Shown: piece after piece, positions 50,838-62,187 of the stretch | How the letters are laid out: every line of letters begins with the position of its first letter | How positions within the stretch are numbered: position 1 is the stretch's first letter | Source of the DNA: Sycon ciliatum | Taxonomy: Eukaryota > Porifera > Calcarea > Leucosolenida > Sycettidae | Direction of reading: 5' to 3' | DNA length: 64,000 bases | Assembly: GCF_964019385.1 (NCBI RefSeq) | Contig: NC_088645.1 | Location: forward strand, 7,435,527 to 7,499,526 | Made by a program: the position numbers and the translations under genes | Notes under the pieces: model-generated | Told to the model about the DNA's origin: nothing | Seen by the model: only the letters and a program-made list of their open reading frames with translations | The model's database searches: none

Positions 50838-50962
50838 TTTCAACGTTTCGGCAAAAACATACTTCATAGCACCAAGTATTCCATGCATGTATATAGCTGC
50901 TCCTTTGCAAACTTGCACACCATTGCATACCTGATGAAGGCAATTTTGCCGAAACGTTGAAA
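50838..50962. repeat. 19-bp inverted repeat with CTGATGA...GAAACG motif
   Basis: TTTCAACGTTTCGGCAAAA and its exact inverse bracket about 87 bp. The right side contains CTGATGA-A-GGCA-ATTT-TGCC-GAAACG, a hammerhead-like core with one extra base before stem II. Copy B has the same at about 60290-60407. Confidence 0.6.
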
Positions 50963-51068
50963 CATTTGATTGAGAAATGAGTTCGAGTTTGCAGAGTGAA
51001 TGGGAAGAGAGCGAGTATGCTCTGAAGTCTTTTTTCATATTATTTTATTTTTGCCTGTGCAAGAGGCT

Positions 51069-51146
51069 TTACTACAGTGCATGCTGGCAACTGAAATCTG
51101 ACCACCCAGGGGGTCGGATTTCAGTTGCCAACATGCACTGTAGTAA
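51069..51146. repeat. 78-bp fold-back element
   Basis: TTACTACAGTGCATG and GGCAACTGAAATC are mirrored by GATTTCAGTTGCC and CATGCACTGTAGTAA around a loop of about 16 bp. It is present in both duplication copies but absent upstream of H1, so it entered before the A/B duplication. Confidence 0.6.
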
Positions 51147-51179
51147 CATTAGGAGTAGTGGTATGTACACACTAGTGGT

Positions 51180-51438
51180 ATGTATGTATTATTTCCTACG
51201 GCAATCCCACACTAATACGGTGACGTTTAGCTGGCAGTGGAGTATAAATGCTCGCTGAAAGGGAACTAAGGACGTGGGCAATTTGTTACAAGTTCTCTTG
51301 AGCCTAACGCGCAACATTCAAAGCTGGTTGTGTTTTTAAACACAGGATCAAGCCTGGATTGTTACGCATGAGAGAAACGTTCGTCCATTCAAGTCTCATT
51401 CATCCCGTGTCGTTCAAGAGTCAGTCAGGTTTTGTAAA
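51180..51438 (+). promoter_or_regulatory. H2 promoter with TATA box
   Basis: TATAAA at 51243-51248, with the same upstream GACGTTTAGCTGGCAGTGGA and downstream TGCTCGCTGAAAGG as H1 and H3. A uORF from the ATG at about 51369 (MRETFVHSS) overlaps the main start. Confidence 0.65.
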
Positions 51439-51987
51439 ATGTCCAGTGAAAGCCAACAGCTTGTGCCCAAGAAGGAGGCGAAGCTCGGCTTGCGCGCCAA
51501 GATAGCGGCTTTGAGGGCAAAGAAAGCACTCATTGAGCGTCAGCGAGAAGAATGTGAAATATCTAGTGAAAGCAAGGAGCGTGTGGCCAAGAAGGAGCCA
51601 ACGCTCGACTTGTCCGCTAAGGCAGCGAAGGAGGAGCCAGAGCTCAAAATTCCCGCTGAGTCAGCGACTTTGAAGGCACAGAGAGCAACTAGCGAGCGTC
51701 GGCGACAAGAAGATGATCGTCAGAGGGCATGCACAGCGGCCGGGGAACCTTACAAAGTCCAATTTCAGACAAACGCCGATAGCTCGACTGATCAGGATCG
51801 TCCGTATGGTGCCCTTAAAGTCAAGAAAAGTGCCCTTAAAGCGCGTCTTCCACTGGACCCACGGGTATGGTGGGAGTTGTCACAACATCGAACTCTGGAA
51901 CCTGCGTACCTGAGGACTACGCGCGAAGGACGGGTACGCATCAATAAGATGAAGAGAGATGCGGCGAAGAGACAACAACTTGAGTAA
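51439..51987 (+). CDS. gene H2: charged-repeat protein
   Basis: 182 residues, starting MSSESQQLVPKKEAKLGLRA. Two Lys/Glu/Ala-rich repeat units and a shortened third precede the conserved C-terminal domain (EPYKVQFQTNADSSTD, DRPYGALKV, LDPRVWWELSQHR, AYLRTTREGRVRINKMKRD). Compared with H1 it lacks about 50 residues of repeat. It is almost identical to H3. AATAAA lies at about 52117. Conservation of the frame in three copies, while neighbouring repeats decay, argues that the protein is used. The function is unknown. Confidence 0.7.
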   Translation: MSSESQQLVPKKEAKLGLRAKIAALRAKKALIERQREECEISSESKERVAKKEPTLDLSAKAAKEEPELKIPAESATLKAQRATSERRRQEDDRQRACTAAGEPYKVQFQTNADSSTDQDRPYGALKVKKSALKARLPLDPRVWWELSQHRTLEPAYLRTTREGRVRINKMKRDAAKRQQLE

Positions 51988-52764
51988 TTATCGTACTAAG
52001 GAGGACGAAGCTATTATTGACCATTGGCATACATGTATGTCTGTATGTCTGTTATCATGCACCCATTTGACCTTTTTCGACTTGTTATATGTCGTTGATG
52101 GCGGGAAAACGCCTCAATAAAAATTATTTGCGTTCAATCACTAGTGTACTTTTCGTGAAAGCTATTGCCTCATGTCATGGAACTGAGCTACTTCGTAGTA
52201 GTTCTCTCCTTCTACTATGATCAAATTTATGATCGATCAGGTAAGACGAAGAGAAAGGGCTCCCACTTCTACCAAGGTCGTAGGCGGACGCAAATTATTC
52301 AGCCAAGACATTTGAAGAGGGAGGCGAGAAATCGCAATGAATGGAGGTGGACACAGAAAGAATCACGGCTAGCTATTTTGCCGGCTTCATGCTTGCCTCC
52401 ACAACAGGAGAAGGAAACCGACAAGCAAGTCGTCGATAAATGCATGGGCGTCGTAATTGCCCTCAAATGTTAAATGTCTTCGGTCGTGGGTGTGTTTTGT
52501 TTAAACGTGTGATCAACACTGTCAGCGTTTGTTCTTTCAACATTTTCAATCTTTGCTTCTCCAGTAGTGAAAAATAAAGTGGAATTCCCTGTGTTGGCTG
52601 TACCTTGACAATTTATATTAGTTGCTAGCCTCCACGGCAATACCCGCTCTAGAGCTGCACAATTGGGTTGATGTTTGTCCAAAGTGTGACTGGTAAGAGA
52701 CAATCGTGGAGAGTCGTTGTCTTGCCAGTAACCAATACTGTAACAAGGGCAACTGGATCGGGAC
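51988..52764 (+). other. H2 3' region, conserved with H3 and partly H1
   Basis: AATAAA near 52117. A 102-codon frame (52165-52473) includes a donor-like CAG|GTAAGA at 52240/52241. The block TTCTACCAAGGTCGTAGGCGG is shared with H1. A possible second transcript is suggested but not proven. Confidence 0.35.
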
Positions 52765-52925
52765 AACAAGTGTTTGATCGGAGCAACAAGTGTTTGATCA
52801 GAGGAACAAGTGTTTGATCGGAGCAACAAGTGTTTGATCAGAGCAATAACTGTTTGATCAGAGCAAAATTGTTTGATCTGAACAATAACTGTTTGATCAG
52901 AGCAATAACTTTTTTACGCATAATA
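52765..52925 (+). repeat. 20-bp minisatellite, short allele
   Basis: Unit CAACAAGTGTTTGATCRGAG; four good units plus degenerate ones. Copy B (62188-62410) has eight good units in the same place. Confidence 0.75.
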
Positions 52926-53579
52926 TTTACAAATAAGCATTGTTACATTCTTACATTGTTATGTCTTAGTCCTAGCTTGTAGCGTGTTTCAGATTACATG
53001 TAGTAGTGTGAATTCAGTGACTATTCCTGTACTGTCTTATAAAAAGCCAATTTTGTATCATTCTTCTCCTATATCCCTGATGATGCCCTCCTGGGTGAAA
53101 ATTTGGACAATTTCAAATGTATGTGGTGAAGCCAAGGACTGTTTGTGTGTTGCGAGTTGGGTATACTGAAAATATGACAAGGCTACAGTGGAGTTTCAAA
53201 GTTCTTTAAAAATGTTTCAATTGTATTTGTAGAAAAAAACAAGGACCAAGAAATTACAACTTATGCTATAATGTTCACTAACACCACCAGTTAGTAAAAA
53301 ATCAACTCGTTCGATAACATTGCACGACACTGACCGACAATACTGACGTTCTACAACTAACTGGCTAACAGCTCTAACACATCTCGGATGCGCACTCCAA
53401 CAGCCTTCCAATTTAGAAGTTGAACCTGTCCTGCAATGTTATCGGATGAGCTGATTGCTTAGTAACTGGTGGTGTTAGATGACGGCTTTGAGCAGCAAAG
53501 CCAAGTTAGCCCACGCATGCACATGTTTTGTCACGGGTTCGTCACGCGGCACATGATTAAAAAAATATTTTTTCCGAAA

Positions 53580-54200
53580 ATGGTGGATGAAAAAATACAT
53601 CTTGCGTGGCCGCTTTCCCTGCCTCGTGTCAGCAAAGCGAAAAAAAAACCCTGACCTTGAGCTATTCACGGATGCCTCTGATGTTGGCTTCTGCGGTTTC
53701 TATCAAGGACAATCGTTTTTGGGGCAATGGGCCGCTGAGATGCAGCATGAACCTATTGTGATTACTCGCTTCCGAGAACTGGCTTCCACAGCCAACCAAT
53801 GCCTGGTGACAACTCCTCCGCTGAACTCGCCGCTCTGATTGCTGCCAGCAATGATCTCATGAGCGACTCAGACCTTTAAGCCCGGTATTTGCCCACACAT
53901 AATCTGATGTACCCAGTTCCGGCTATGGCCGAGTTCCGGTCCCTGACCGCTACTGCCGGCAGCTCACGGCCAGTGTTTGTGTTCGTCGACGGCAGCTACT
54001 TCTTCCGAGTTTGCTCGACTAAGATCCTCAACTGCAACCGGGTGAGCTCCCATTCTGTGCGCATTGGCGGGGCCACACTCATGGCTCACCGGAGTACAAG
54101 TGTCTGTGAAGCAGCCATATGCCGTGCAGGCTGCTGGCGAAGTGCAGCATCCGATCACTATGTCAGGCGTGCACCCGGTAATCCCTCTGTGCAATGGATA
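53580..54200 (+). pseudogene. DIRS-like retroelement relic: RNase H and tyrosine recombinase
   Basis: A first frame has DLELFTDASDVGFCGFYQGQ and FLGQWAAEM, matching the RNase H start (TDAS..GFG.Y..G.W..G.W) of DIRS/Ngaro-type elements. A second frame (from 53889) has FVFVDGSYFFR, SSHSVRIGGATLMAH (the HxxR box) and CWRSAASDHYVRR (the tyrosine-bearing end), matching tyrosine recombinases of the same group. The two parts are in different frames and the RT is missing, so it is a relic. Confidence 0.6.
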
Positions 54201-54490
54201 GCAGCAAAGACTGGAACAGCCCACGCCCATGTGGTGTTGAGAACAGAAGTGAGGTACATTTGTAGTGTTGTACAGTGTCGTGCCGTCCGCTTGTTGTGCC
54301 GTCCTTGTGCCGGTGTAGCTCTGTGGGTATCACTTAGGGTTTTCCATGGTTACTTGTAGGATGTTATGCTACTGAGCGATGCCGTGAGAAATGCTTGGTC
54401 GTGAACACTGGTTTTTGGGAGGGTCAAATGCATTTGCCTCTCAGTGTTGTGCTGTACTGTCTCAGTGTTGTGACACCTGTATGTTGTTGT

Positions 54491-54800
54491 GTGGTTGACC
54501 CGCCAGTTTGAGGCATGGGTGGTCAACTGTGTATGTTGTATCGGTGTGGTCCCGTTTGAAGTTGCCGGGCCACCATGTGGTTGACCAGCCGGTTTGAGGC
54601 ATGGGTGGTCAACTGTGTCTGTTGTATCGGTGTGTTTCCGTTTGAAGTTGCCGGGCCACCATGTGGTTGACCCGCCGGTTTGAGGCATGGGTGGTCAACT
54701 GTGTCTGTTGTATTGGTGTGTTCCCGTTTGAAGTTGCCGGGCCACCATGTGGTTGACCCGCCGGTTCGAGGCATGGGTGGTCAACCGTGTATGTGTATCA
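54491..54800 (+). repeat. 86-bp tandem repeat, about 3.6 units
   Basis: GTGGTTGACC starts at 54491, 54577, 54663 and 54749, an exact 86-base period. Each unit holds GGTTGACC and GGTCAACT, giving a weak internal palindrome. The period is not a multiple of three, so the ORFs across it are not real. Confidence 0.8.
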
Positions 54801-55672
54801 TTGAAGTTGCAATACGTACATTGCTATGACTCGCCCGATTGCTGTTGCCGGGCACCTACGCATTTATTTGCCTACTTGTGAAGAGATATCTCTTCTGGTT
54901 TATTGCATAATTCTTGGCTCAATGTTATCCACGGTGTCGCTCGATGCAAATTCTCGTAAATATTTATCAGAAAAAATTGAAAGAAAAAAACTTTGGCAAA
55001 CCCCACTTCCTTGTATTCTATCTGCTTGGTGTACATGTGTCCATGTTTTGTACGTTTGGCACGCACATGCGTGTGTGTGTGCGTGAGAGCGTGTCAGGAT
55101 AAATGTGCATATTGATGTTTTGTTTGTTTTAAGTTTTATTGTGTGTATGCGTGCATGCATGTGGGTTAATGGACATTATAGCGTAACTTGTATTTTCTGG
55201 GTCCTTTTTTCTTTACTATAAATTTATCCTTGGCTCAAGAGATCTCCATCCGAGTCCATCCTTGCATGCCTGATGAGATTTTCTATACGGCGAAACGAAG
55301 GTGGTGTGAAAATGCTGTCTGTCACCGCTGCTTATTGTCCTTCTAAATTGTCACAGTCGAAGTAGAGTGTTGTTTAAGAGAGACATTCCGTTTTGCAGGA
55401 TTCTTGTTCACATGGCTTCGGAATCGGTGCGGGACAGATCGCAAGAGTTGGGCACTGCTCAACTTTGCCGTCGGTCCCTTGCGATTATTTAACGTATGAT
55501 TTTGTTACGACTTCACTGGTTCACAAAATCGCAATGCGCGGGGAGTGGTTGCAAGAGGCCCACCACCGGTGACTCCCGGCGAACTCCCCTGGTAAGAGGG
55601 TCAGAACCGGGGCTAACACCCATACGGTAATCGTCTGAAGGCCGGGGCTCTGCCGACCTTGGATGGTTGTAA
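54801..55672. other. non-coding interval
   Basis: No supported gene. 55535-55665 has higher GC (ACCGGTGACTCCCGGCGAAC) but no recognisable RNA or protein. Confidence 0.4.
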
Positions 55673-56213
<541 letters not shown>

Positions 56214-56984
56214 TCAGGTGACCTACATGCATATAAGCTGAATCTTGATCAATCTATATTCGATTTTTTAAATATTCTCTTCCAATTTCTGTTTCATTTT
56301 CATTTTTGATTTTGTTTTTTTAATAGTATCTTTCCCATTTCTACACATTTTCCAATTTCTGTTTCATTTCATTTTCAGATGCTCGTATAAGTCTACCATT
56401 CATAGTATAACCCCTTGGTTCCCATAGTCCATGTTGATTCCGAGATCGGAATGGTCGGAAGAGTGCACTCCTTGTTTGTTTGTCTCTTTAATACCTCCTT
56501 TATTTTGTAGGGATGTGCACACAGTATTAGTAAGGGCACCGTTTCCGAACATGGTGGTCATCTGCCTTGTAAGTTGTAACATGCTGTCAACCAACACCAT
56601 GCCGATGGTTGTAGAGAGTAGCATGACTATTATTGTATAGGTACAACTCAGCCGCCCGATGCAGATGGTTGCAGTCAGGACTCAGGAGCACCGTATTGTC
56701 AGCGCAGTGCGTCCTCCGCCTTGTAGGTAGTACATGTAGTATGCTCCCTAACAAAATGCGCAGTCATGTGCATGTACGCCAGAACGCCACCGTTAACAGA
56801 AACATTTCCATGTCGCTATGACTGTGATGTTTGCAGCCTCACACTGATTTCGTGCTACATGTCCACTCCTCCTTCCTACACCCTTTTCTTAATTAACCCC
56901 ATTATTATATTCGCTTCCATGTAATTGGGCTTGTAGCCCGTGTGTACTAGCGAATTCAAATAAAAAATATACATCCATACATGA
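56214..56984. other. non-coding interval
   Basis: No supported gene or clear repeat. TTCCAATTTCTGTTTCATTT is locally duplicated at about 56280 and 56350. Confidence 0.4.
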
Positions 56985-57170
56985 TTGTACATGTACATAC
57001 TCAATCTGCGAACAGCATACTGTTTCGTTCTTTGTGAACTCATCAGCGCAGCGCAGAGAAAATGAGGCCGAACCTGATAGCAATGAAAATAAAATTTCTA
57101 AAGCCAGATTGAAAACCAGGCCCGAATGTACCTTGCCAGAGTGCCCAAACTGACAAGTCAGTGAGTTTTG
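56985..57170 (-). mobile_element. retrozyme-like repeat, copy 2
   Basis: Minus-strand counterpart of 40835-41015: CTCACTGACTTGTCAGTT, GCACTCTGGCAAGGTACATT and TCGGCCTCATTTTCTCTG, then the ribozyme. It is non-coding. Confidence 0.6.
57006..57051 (-). ncRNA. type I hammerhead ribozyme, perfect
   Basis: On minus: CTGCG; CTGATGA; stem II GTTC/GAAC with loop ACAAA; GAA; stem III ACAG/CTGT with loop TATG; cleavage base T; CGCAG pairing with CTGCG. Every conserved core position is intact. Compared with 40959-41002, the stem II pairs differ in a compensatory way. Confidence 0.85.
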
Positions 57171-57389
57171 CGCAATGCAAACAACAAATGCATACATCTA
57201 CTTCATACGAGATAAGCCTTGTTTTTGAATTGAAAAATCATTGTTCCTCCGCCTTGTTACCTGCTGTCAACCCACAACACGTACCTGACATTGTACCACT
57301 TGAACTACATCACCAGTGTGAGAGACAATGATGTCCGCATTTTCCAGTCTCCCTCAAACCACTGAGTTTTGACGATGATGTTCTAAAAC
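57171..57389. other. non-coding interval
   Basis: Nothing recognisable. Confidence 0.35.
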
Positions 57390-57620
57390 ATTAGCCGCCC
57401 GGGCGTCTGAAGGGGGGCGGGGTGGGGGGGGGTGAGTGCCCGGGCGTATGGGGGGGGATGACTGAGTGCCCAGACGTCTGAGAGGGGGAACTGAGTGTGC
57501 AGGCGTCTGAGGGGGACTAGGAGACCGGGACTGAGCGCGTCTGAGCGTGGACTGAGTGTCCGGGCGTCTAGGGGGGGGGGGGGACTGACTGCCCGGGGGT
57601 CTGAGGGGACTGAGTTTTCA
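57390..57620 (+). repeat. G-rich degenerate minisatellite
   Basis: Units of about 30 bp built on ACTGAGTGCCCGGGCGTCTGA plus G-runs of 5-11 bases. The runs could form G-quadruplexes on the plus strand. Confidence 0.6.
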
Positions 57621-57795
57621 CCTGGCTGGCAACTTCTTGGACGTGCTTGCAGAACCCCAACAATTAGAAGCTACTAAAGGTTTCTGCAATCGCTTGTCTC
57701 AAGACACACTACATGTACAATATACATGTAGGTCCGACTTGCAACTGGACTCCACAGAAGTGCTGGCCAGTAGCAGACAGAGCTTGGACCAGAGC

Positions 57796-57985
57796 CAGAC
57801 GTTACTGAAGTAACGTCTTCTGCATAGCTACGGGAATTAAAGCTGTGTGGACCCTGGCTAGCTCCAGACGTTACTGAAGTAACGTCTTCTTCATAGCTAC
57901 GGGAATTAAAGCTGTGTGGACCCTGGCTAGCGCCAGACGTTACTGAAGTAACGTCTTTTGCATAGCTACGGGAATAATTTTTAAC
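57796..57985. repeat. 69-bp tandem repeat with palindromic core
   Basis: Units start at 57796, 57865 and 57934 (exact 69-base period). Each contains AGACGTTAC-TGAA-GTAACGTCT, a perfect 9-bp stem hairpin. The minus frame is open across it (SYAEDVTSVTSGASQGPHSF repeated), but no start or family was recognised. Confidence 0.75.
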
Positions 57986-57994
57986 GTGATTTTT

Positions 57995-58190
57995 GGGCCT
58001 TTTTTGGACAGCGTGCAACAAAAAAATCTTTCCTTGCAAAGGGCACATTTTAGGCCATAACTCTTGAACGGCTGGTCAGATCGGGACACAATTTTCAGAG
58101 AATTTGCAGCTATTCAAGCTCTTTTAACTGACGTAGCACTCAATATGAATTTACAAATTCGATTTTTCAGCGAATTTTGGGCAGTCTGCC
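57995..58190 (+). repeat. end fragment of the 31.7-34.0 kb transposon
   Basis: GCGTGCAACAAAAAAATCTT, CCATAACTCTTGAACGGC and AATTTACAAATTCGATTTTT match 33770-33935. The terminal inverted repeat is lost at the junction with the LINE relic. Confidence 0.65.
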
Positions 58191-59740
58191 AGTGATTCTG
58201 CTTGTGCCGCTGTGAGCACCCATGCGCCGCAGTTATACAAAAGAACGGGCAGAACCAGGGCATTATGCAGTCGGATGCGCCTTTGCTCACTGACCTTCCC
58301 ACGCCTCAGCCAGAGGCTATACATCCTGCCGTCTGCACTCGAAGCGAGGTCTTTCCTCCGCTCCAAGTCCTCACTGTCGCCAATGAGGGACCCTAGCTGC
58401 CTGCTGGACCGCCAGGAGTCTGAAGTTGATGTCAGATGCAATAATTCGGTCTTGGTCTCATTTGCTGTAAGGGACCAATCCCCGAGTTCTGCGCTTATGA
58501 TGGAGAGGCTTCGCTTCAGCCACTCCTCACTGGTTGAGTACAACGTCACATCATCGGCGTAACCTGTTTCTCCGGGTATGTGACGGTCGGCGAAAGGGCG
58601 TTCGGGAAGGTTTGCTCTCACTTGGCGCAGTGCTGCCTCCAGGTAACAAATAAAAAGAACAGGGATTAGGCCATCTCCCTGGGGGGTGCCGATGGTGCTG
58701 AGAAACGGATTGGCAGTTGTCTTTCCTACTTTCACTGATATTGTGTGTGGAACAGTAGGTGCAGGATCATGCACACTTCATCGGGGCTAGTCACTGATGC
58801 CATGACGTCTAACAGTTTGGTGCGATCGATCGTGTGGAACGCATAGGACATGTCAATTCCCAGCATGTGGCATTCCCAGTTGTATTGAGTCGCCTTCGCC
58901 GCAATCCAGCGCTGTGTTCATACCACATCTGTTGTACTTCGGCCTTGTCTGAAGCCAGATTGAGTTGGACCGACATAACGAGCAACGTCCTTTGCGATTC
59001 GGCAGTGCACTACAAGGGAGAAAACTTTTCGGATGGTGTTCAGGAGGACAATGGGACGCAGGCTAGTCACGGGTCCTCTAGGTTTTTTGGGTTTTTGTAA
59101 AGGAATCAGTGTGCCAAGTCCGATGAACGATGACATGTCGGCACCCTCTGCTACGCTTTGGTTGATGATGTCTGCCGCCACGATGGATAGCTGTGATGTT
59201 CCATACTTCAGTAATTCTCCAGGAACTTTGTCCGGCCCACAAGCCTTTCCGTTTTTGAGTCGTTTCATCGCTGTTTCCACCTCCGCTGGAGACACTGCCA
59301 CACTTAGCCGGTGAGGGACTGGCTTCTGGATAGCAGCTGATTGATCTCTACAGAATAGACCCTTGAAGTGCTCCGTGACGCGCTCTGCCTTCTGCTTATC
59401 TGAATCCAAAATGTGGCCATCAGCAGAGCTGACTATGATACTGGATGGCTGAGATCTACTTTTCATGGCCGAAACAGCAAGGAACATCTTTGCTGAGTCA
59501 GGTGCCTGCTCCACCTTCTCTGCCAGTCTGTCGAGGCGTTCATCGGCATCGGCCCGCTGAATAGAACGGATGTTGTGCTGTATCTGGTTCCGCTGCCTCT
59601 TTAGCTCTGCCAAGGAGTGGTGACCCGACTCTGGACTCTGCACGAAGCCGAACCTCCCGCTTCTGCTCCGATAGGCGTGCCACTTCCTGGTTGGGCAGAG
59701 GTTACTTCCCGGATGTGGATTTGTGCATATGGCCAACACT
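58191..59740 (-). pseudogene. LINE reverse transcriptase relic
   Basis: Minus frames give KNGKACGPDKVPGELLKY, SLRPIVLLNTIRKVFS and TQSGFRQGRSTTDVV (58918-59739), then, after an in-frame stop, GIDMSYAFHTIDRTKLLD, then, after a frameshift, IGTPQGDGLIPVLFICYLE and ETGYADDVTLYST (catalytic pair), ending VLPVLLYNCGAWVLT. The motif order is a non-LTR RT of a different lineage from the CR1/L2 copies in this window, possibly RTE- or Tx1-related. One stop and one frameshift disable it. Confidence 0.7.
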
Positions 59741-60506
59741 GCTCTCTGCCGCTTTCAGGGTACATAAACATAACATAAACATAACATAAAATGGAGTACA
59801 TGTAGATGATACATGTAGATGCTACAGCTAATCATTTTCAATTACAAGGATTGTGACTGAGAGGAGCATCGTCATGGCTGATCATGGCGAGTTGTTGTTG
59901 TTTATTTATTTCACATCGCATGTCCAGCTTCGTGCCCGGATCAGTATGTGCCTGATTCGCTGGCAAATTACTTGCCTGCGGGGGTCACGACACTCGTCCC
60001 GCAGAAGGCTCATGAGTGCTGGTCATGGTGGTTTTGTGGTGGAGTGCAGAGCCCGTGCTCACCTGGCTGTTAAGCCCGACCTAAATGTTTCATGATAATT
60101 ATTGTCTGTATTTTTGTTGTAGTAATTTTGCTATTATATGTTGGTCATGATTTGATGGTTGATTTTCTCGTTTTCTTTGTTTACCTTATCTGGTTTTCTC
60201 ATGTCTGGACTGTTGGATGAGTTGGGTAAACGGTGCTACTTGGATGGTGTTTGCGGGTGCGGGTTTACTCTTTGTAAAAAATTTTCAACGTTTCGGCAAA
60301 AACATACTTCATAGCACCAAGTATTCCATGCATGTATATAGCTGCTCCTTTGCAAACTTGCACACCATTGCATACCTGATGAAGGCAATTTTGCCGAAAC
60401 GTTGAAAAATTTGATTGAGAAATGAGTTCGAGTTTGCAGAGTGAATGGGAAGAGAGCGAGTATGCTCTGAAGCCTTTTTTCATATTTAATTTTGCCTGTG
60501 CAAGAC

Positions 60507-60588
60507 TGCTTTACTACAGTGCATGCTGGCAACTGAGATCCGACCGCCCAGGGGTTCGGATTTCAGTTTCCAGCAGGACTGTAGTAAC
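60507..60588. repeat. fold-back element, copy B
   Basis: Counterpart of 51069-51146 with several mismatches in the right arm (CAGTTTCCAGCAGGACTGTAG), so its stem is decaying. Confidence 0.5.
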
Positions 60589-60614
60589 ATTAGGAGTAGT
60601 GGTATGTACACACT

Positions 60615-60880
60615 GGTGGTATGTATGTATTATTATCCTACGGCAATCGCACACTAATACGGTGACGTTTAGCTGGCAGTGGAGTATAAATGCTCGCTGA
60701 AAGGGAACTAAGGACGTGGGCAATTTGTTACAAGTTCTCTTGAGCCTGACGCGCAACATTCAAAGCTGGTTGTGTTTTTAAACACAGGATCAAGCCTGGA
60801 TTGTTACGCATGAGAGAAACGTTCGTCCATTCAAGTCTCATTCATCCCGTGTCGTTCAAGAGTCAGTCAGGTTTTGTAAA
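60615..60880 (+). promoter_or_regulatory. H3 promoter with TATA box
   Basis: TATAAA at 60685-60690 in the same context as H2. Confidence 0.65.
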
Positions 60881-61429
60881 ATGTCCAGTGAAAGCCAACA
60901 GCTTGTGCCCAAGAAGGAGGCGAAGCTCGGCTTGCGCGCCAAGATAGCGGCTTTGAGGGCAAAGAAAGCACTTATTGAGCGTCAGCGAGAAGAATGTGAA
61001 ATATCTAGTGAAAGCAAGGAGCGTGTGGCCAAGAAGGAGCCAACGCTCGACTTGTCCGCTAAGGCAGCGAAGGAGGAGCCAGAGCTCAAAATTCCCGCTG
61101 AGTCAGCGACTTTGAAGGCACAGAGAGCAACTAGCGAGCGTCGGCGACAAGAAGATGATCGTCAGAGGGCATGCACAGCGGCCGGGGAACCTTACAAAGT
61201 CCAATTCCAGACAAACGCCGATAGCTCGACTGATCAGGATCGTCCGTATGGTGCCCTTAAAGTTAAGAAAAGTGCCCCTAAAGCGCGTCTTCCTCTGGAC
61301 CCACGGGTATGGTGGGAGTTGTCCCAACATCGAACTCTGGAACCTGCGTACCTGAGGACTACGCGCGAAGGACGGGTACGCATCAATAAGATGAAGAGAG
61401 ATGCGGCGAAGAGACAACAACTTGAGTAA
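60881..61429 (+). CDS. gene H3: charged-repeat protein
   Basis: 182 residues, differing from H2 by a single residue change (L to P in the KSA.KARLPLD segment); the remaining DNA differences are silent. Repeats, C-terminal domain and basic end are as in H2. Few replacement changes between copies are compatible with purifying selection or with recent duplication; the flanking differences are also few, so the two cannot be separated by eye. Confidence 0.7.
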   Translation: MSSESQQLVPKKEAKLGLRAKIAALRAKKALIERQREECEISSESKERVAKKEPTLDLSAKAAKEEPELKIPAESATLKAQRATSERRRQEDDRQRACTAAGEPYKVQFQTNADSSTDQDRPYGALKVKKSAPKARLPLDPRVWWELSQHRTLEPAYLRTTREGRVRINKMKRDAAKRQQLE

Positions 61430-62187
61430 TTATCGTACTAAGGAGGACGAAGCTATTATTGACCATTGGCATACATGTATGTCTGTATGTCTGTTATCAT
61501 GCACCCATTTGACCTTTTTCGACTTGTTATATGTCGTTGATGTCGGGAAAACGCCTCAATAAAAATTATTTGCGTTCAATCACTAGTGTACTTTTCGTGA
61601 AAGCTATTGCCTCATGTCATGGAACTTGAGCTACTTCGTAGTAGTTCTCTCCTTCTACTATGATCAAATTTATGATCGATCAGGTAAGACGAAGAGAAAG
61701 GGCTCCCACTTCTACCAAGGTCGTAGGCGGACGCAAATTATTCAGCCAAGACATTTGAAGAGGGAGGCGAGAAATCGCAATGAATGGAGGTGGACACAGA
61801 AAGAATCACGGCTAGCTATTTTGCCGGCTTCATGCTCGCCTCCACAACAGGAGAAGGAAACCGACAAACAAGTCGTCGATAAATGCATGGGCGTCGTAAT
61901 TGTCTTCGGTCGTGGGTGTGTTTTGTTTAAACGTGTGATCAACACTGGTCAGCGTTTGTTCTTTCAACATTTTCAATCTTTGCTTCTCCAGTAGTGCAGA
62001 ATAAAGTGGAATTCCCTGTGTTGGCTGTACCTTGACAATTTATATTAGTTGCTAGCCTCCACGGCAATACCCGCTCTAGAGCTGCACAATTGGGTTGATG
62101 TTTGTCCAAAGTGTGACTGGTAAGAGACAATCGTGGAGAGTCGTTGTCTTGCCAGTAATCAATACTGTAACTAGGGCAACTGGATCG

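Larger units (their letters stand above)
47866..54482 (+). repeat. segmental duplication, copy A (with two insertions)
   Basis: Matches 59786-64000 in order and orientation: 47866-48189, 48999-49046 and 50703-54482. Two insertions (48190-48986, 49048-50702) are absent from copy B, which shows the empty sites. Identity is high, including the H gene and the DIRS-like relic. Confidence 0.85.

Noticed and set aside
52765-52925. CRISPR-like array
   Set aside because: The 20-bp units are directly adjacent without unique spacers; it is a minisatellite in a eukaryotic genome.
53889-54359. Intact 156-residue host gene
   Set aside because: Only the middle matches a tyrosine recombinase; flanking codons are unrelated and the upstream RNase H part is in another frame, so it is a transposon relic.
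54350-54774. Threonine/proline-rich repeat protein on minus
   Set aside because: The 86-bp period is not a multiple of three, so no single repeat protein is encoded.
55265-55300. Hammerhead at CCTGATGAGATTTTC...GGCGAAACG
   Set aside because: The bases between CTGATGA and GAAACG do not form stem II and stem I is absent.
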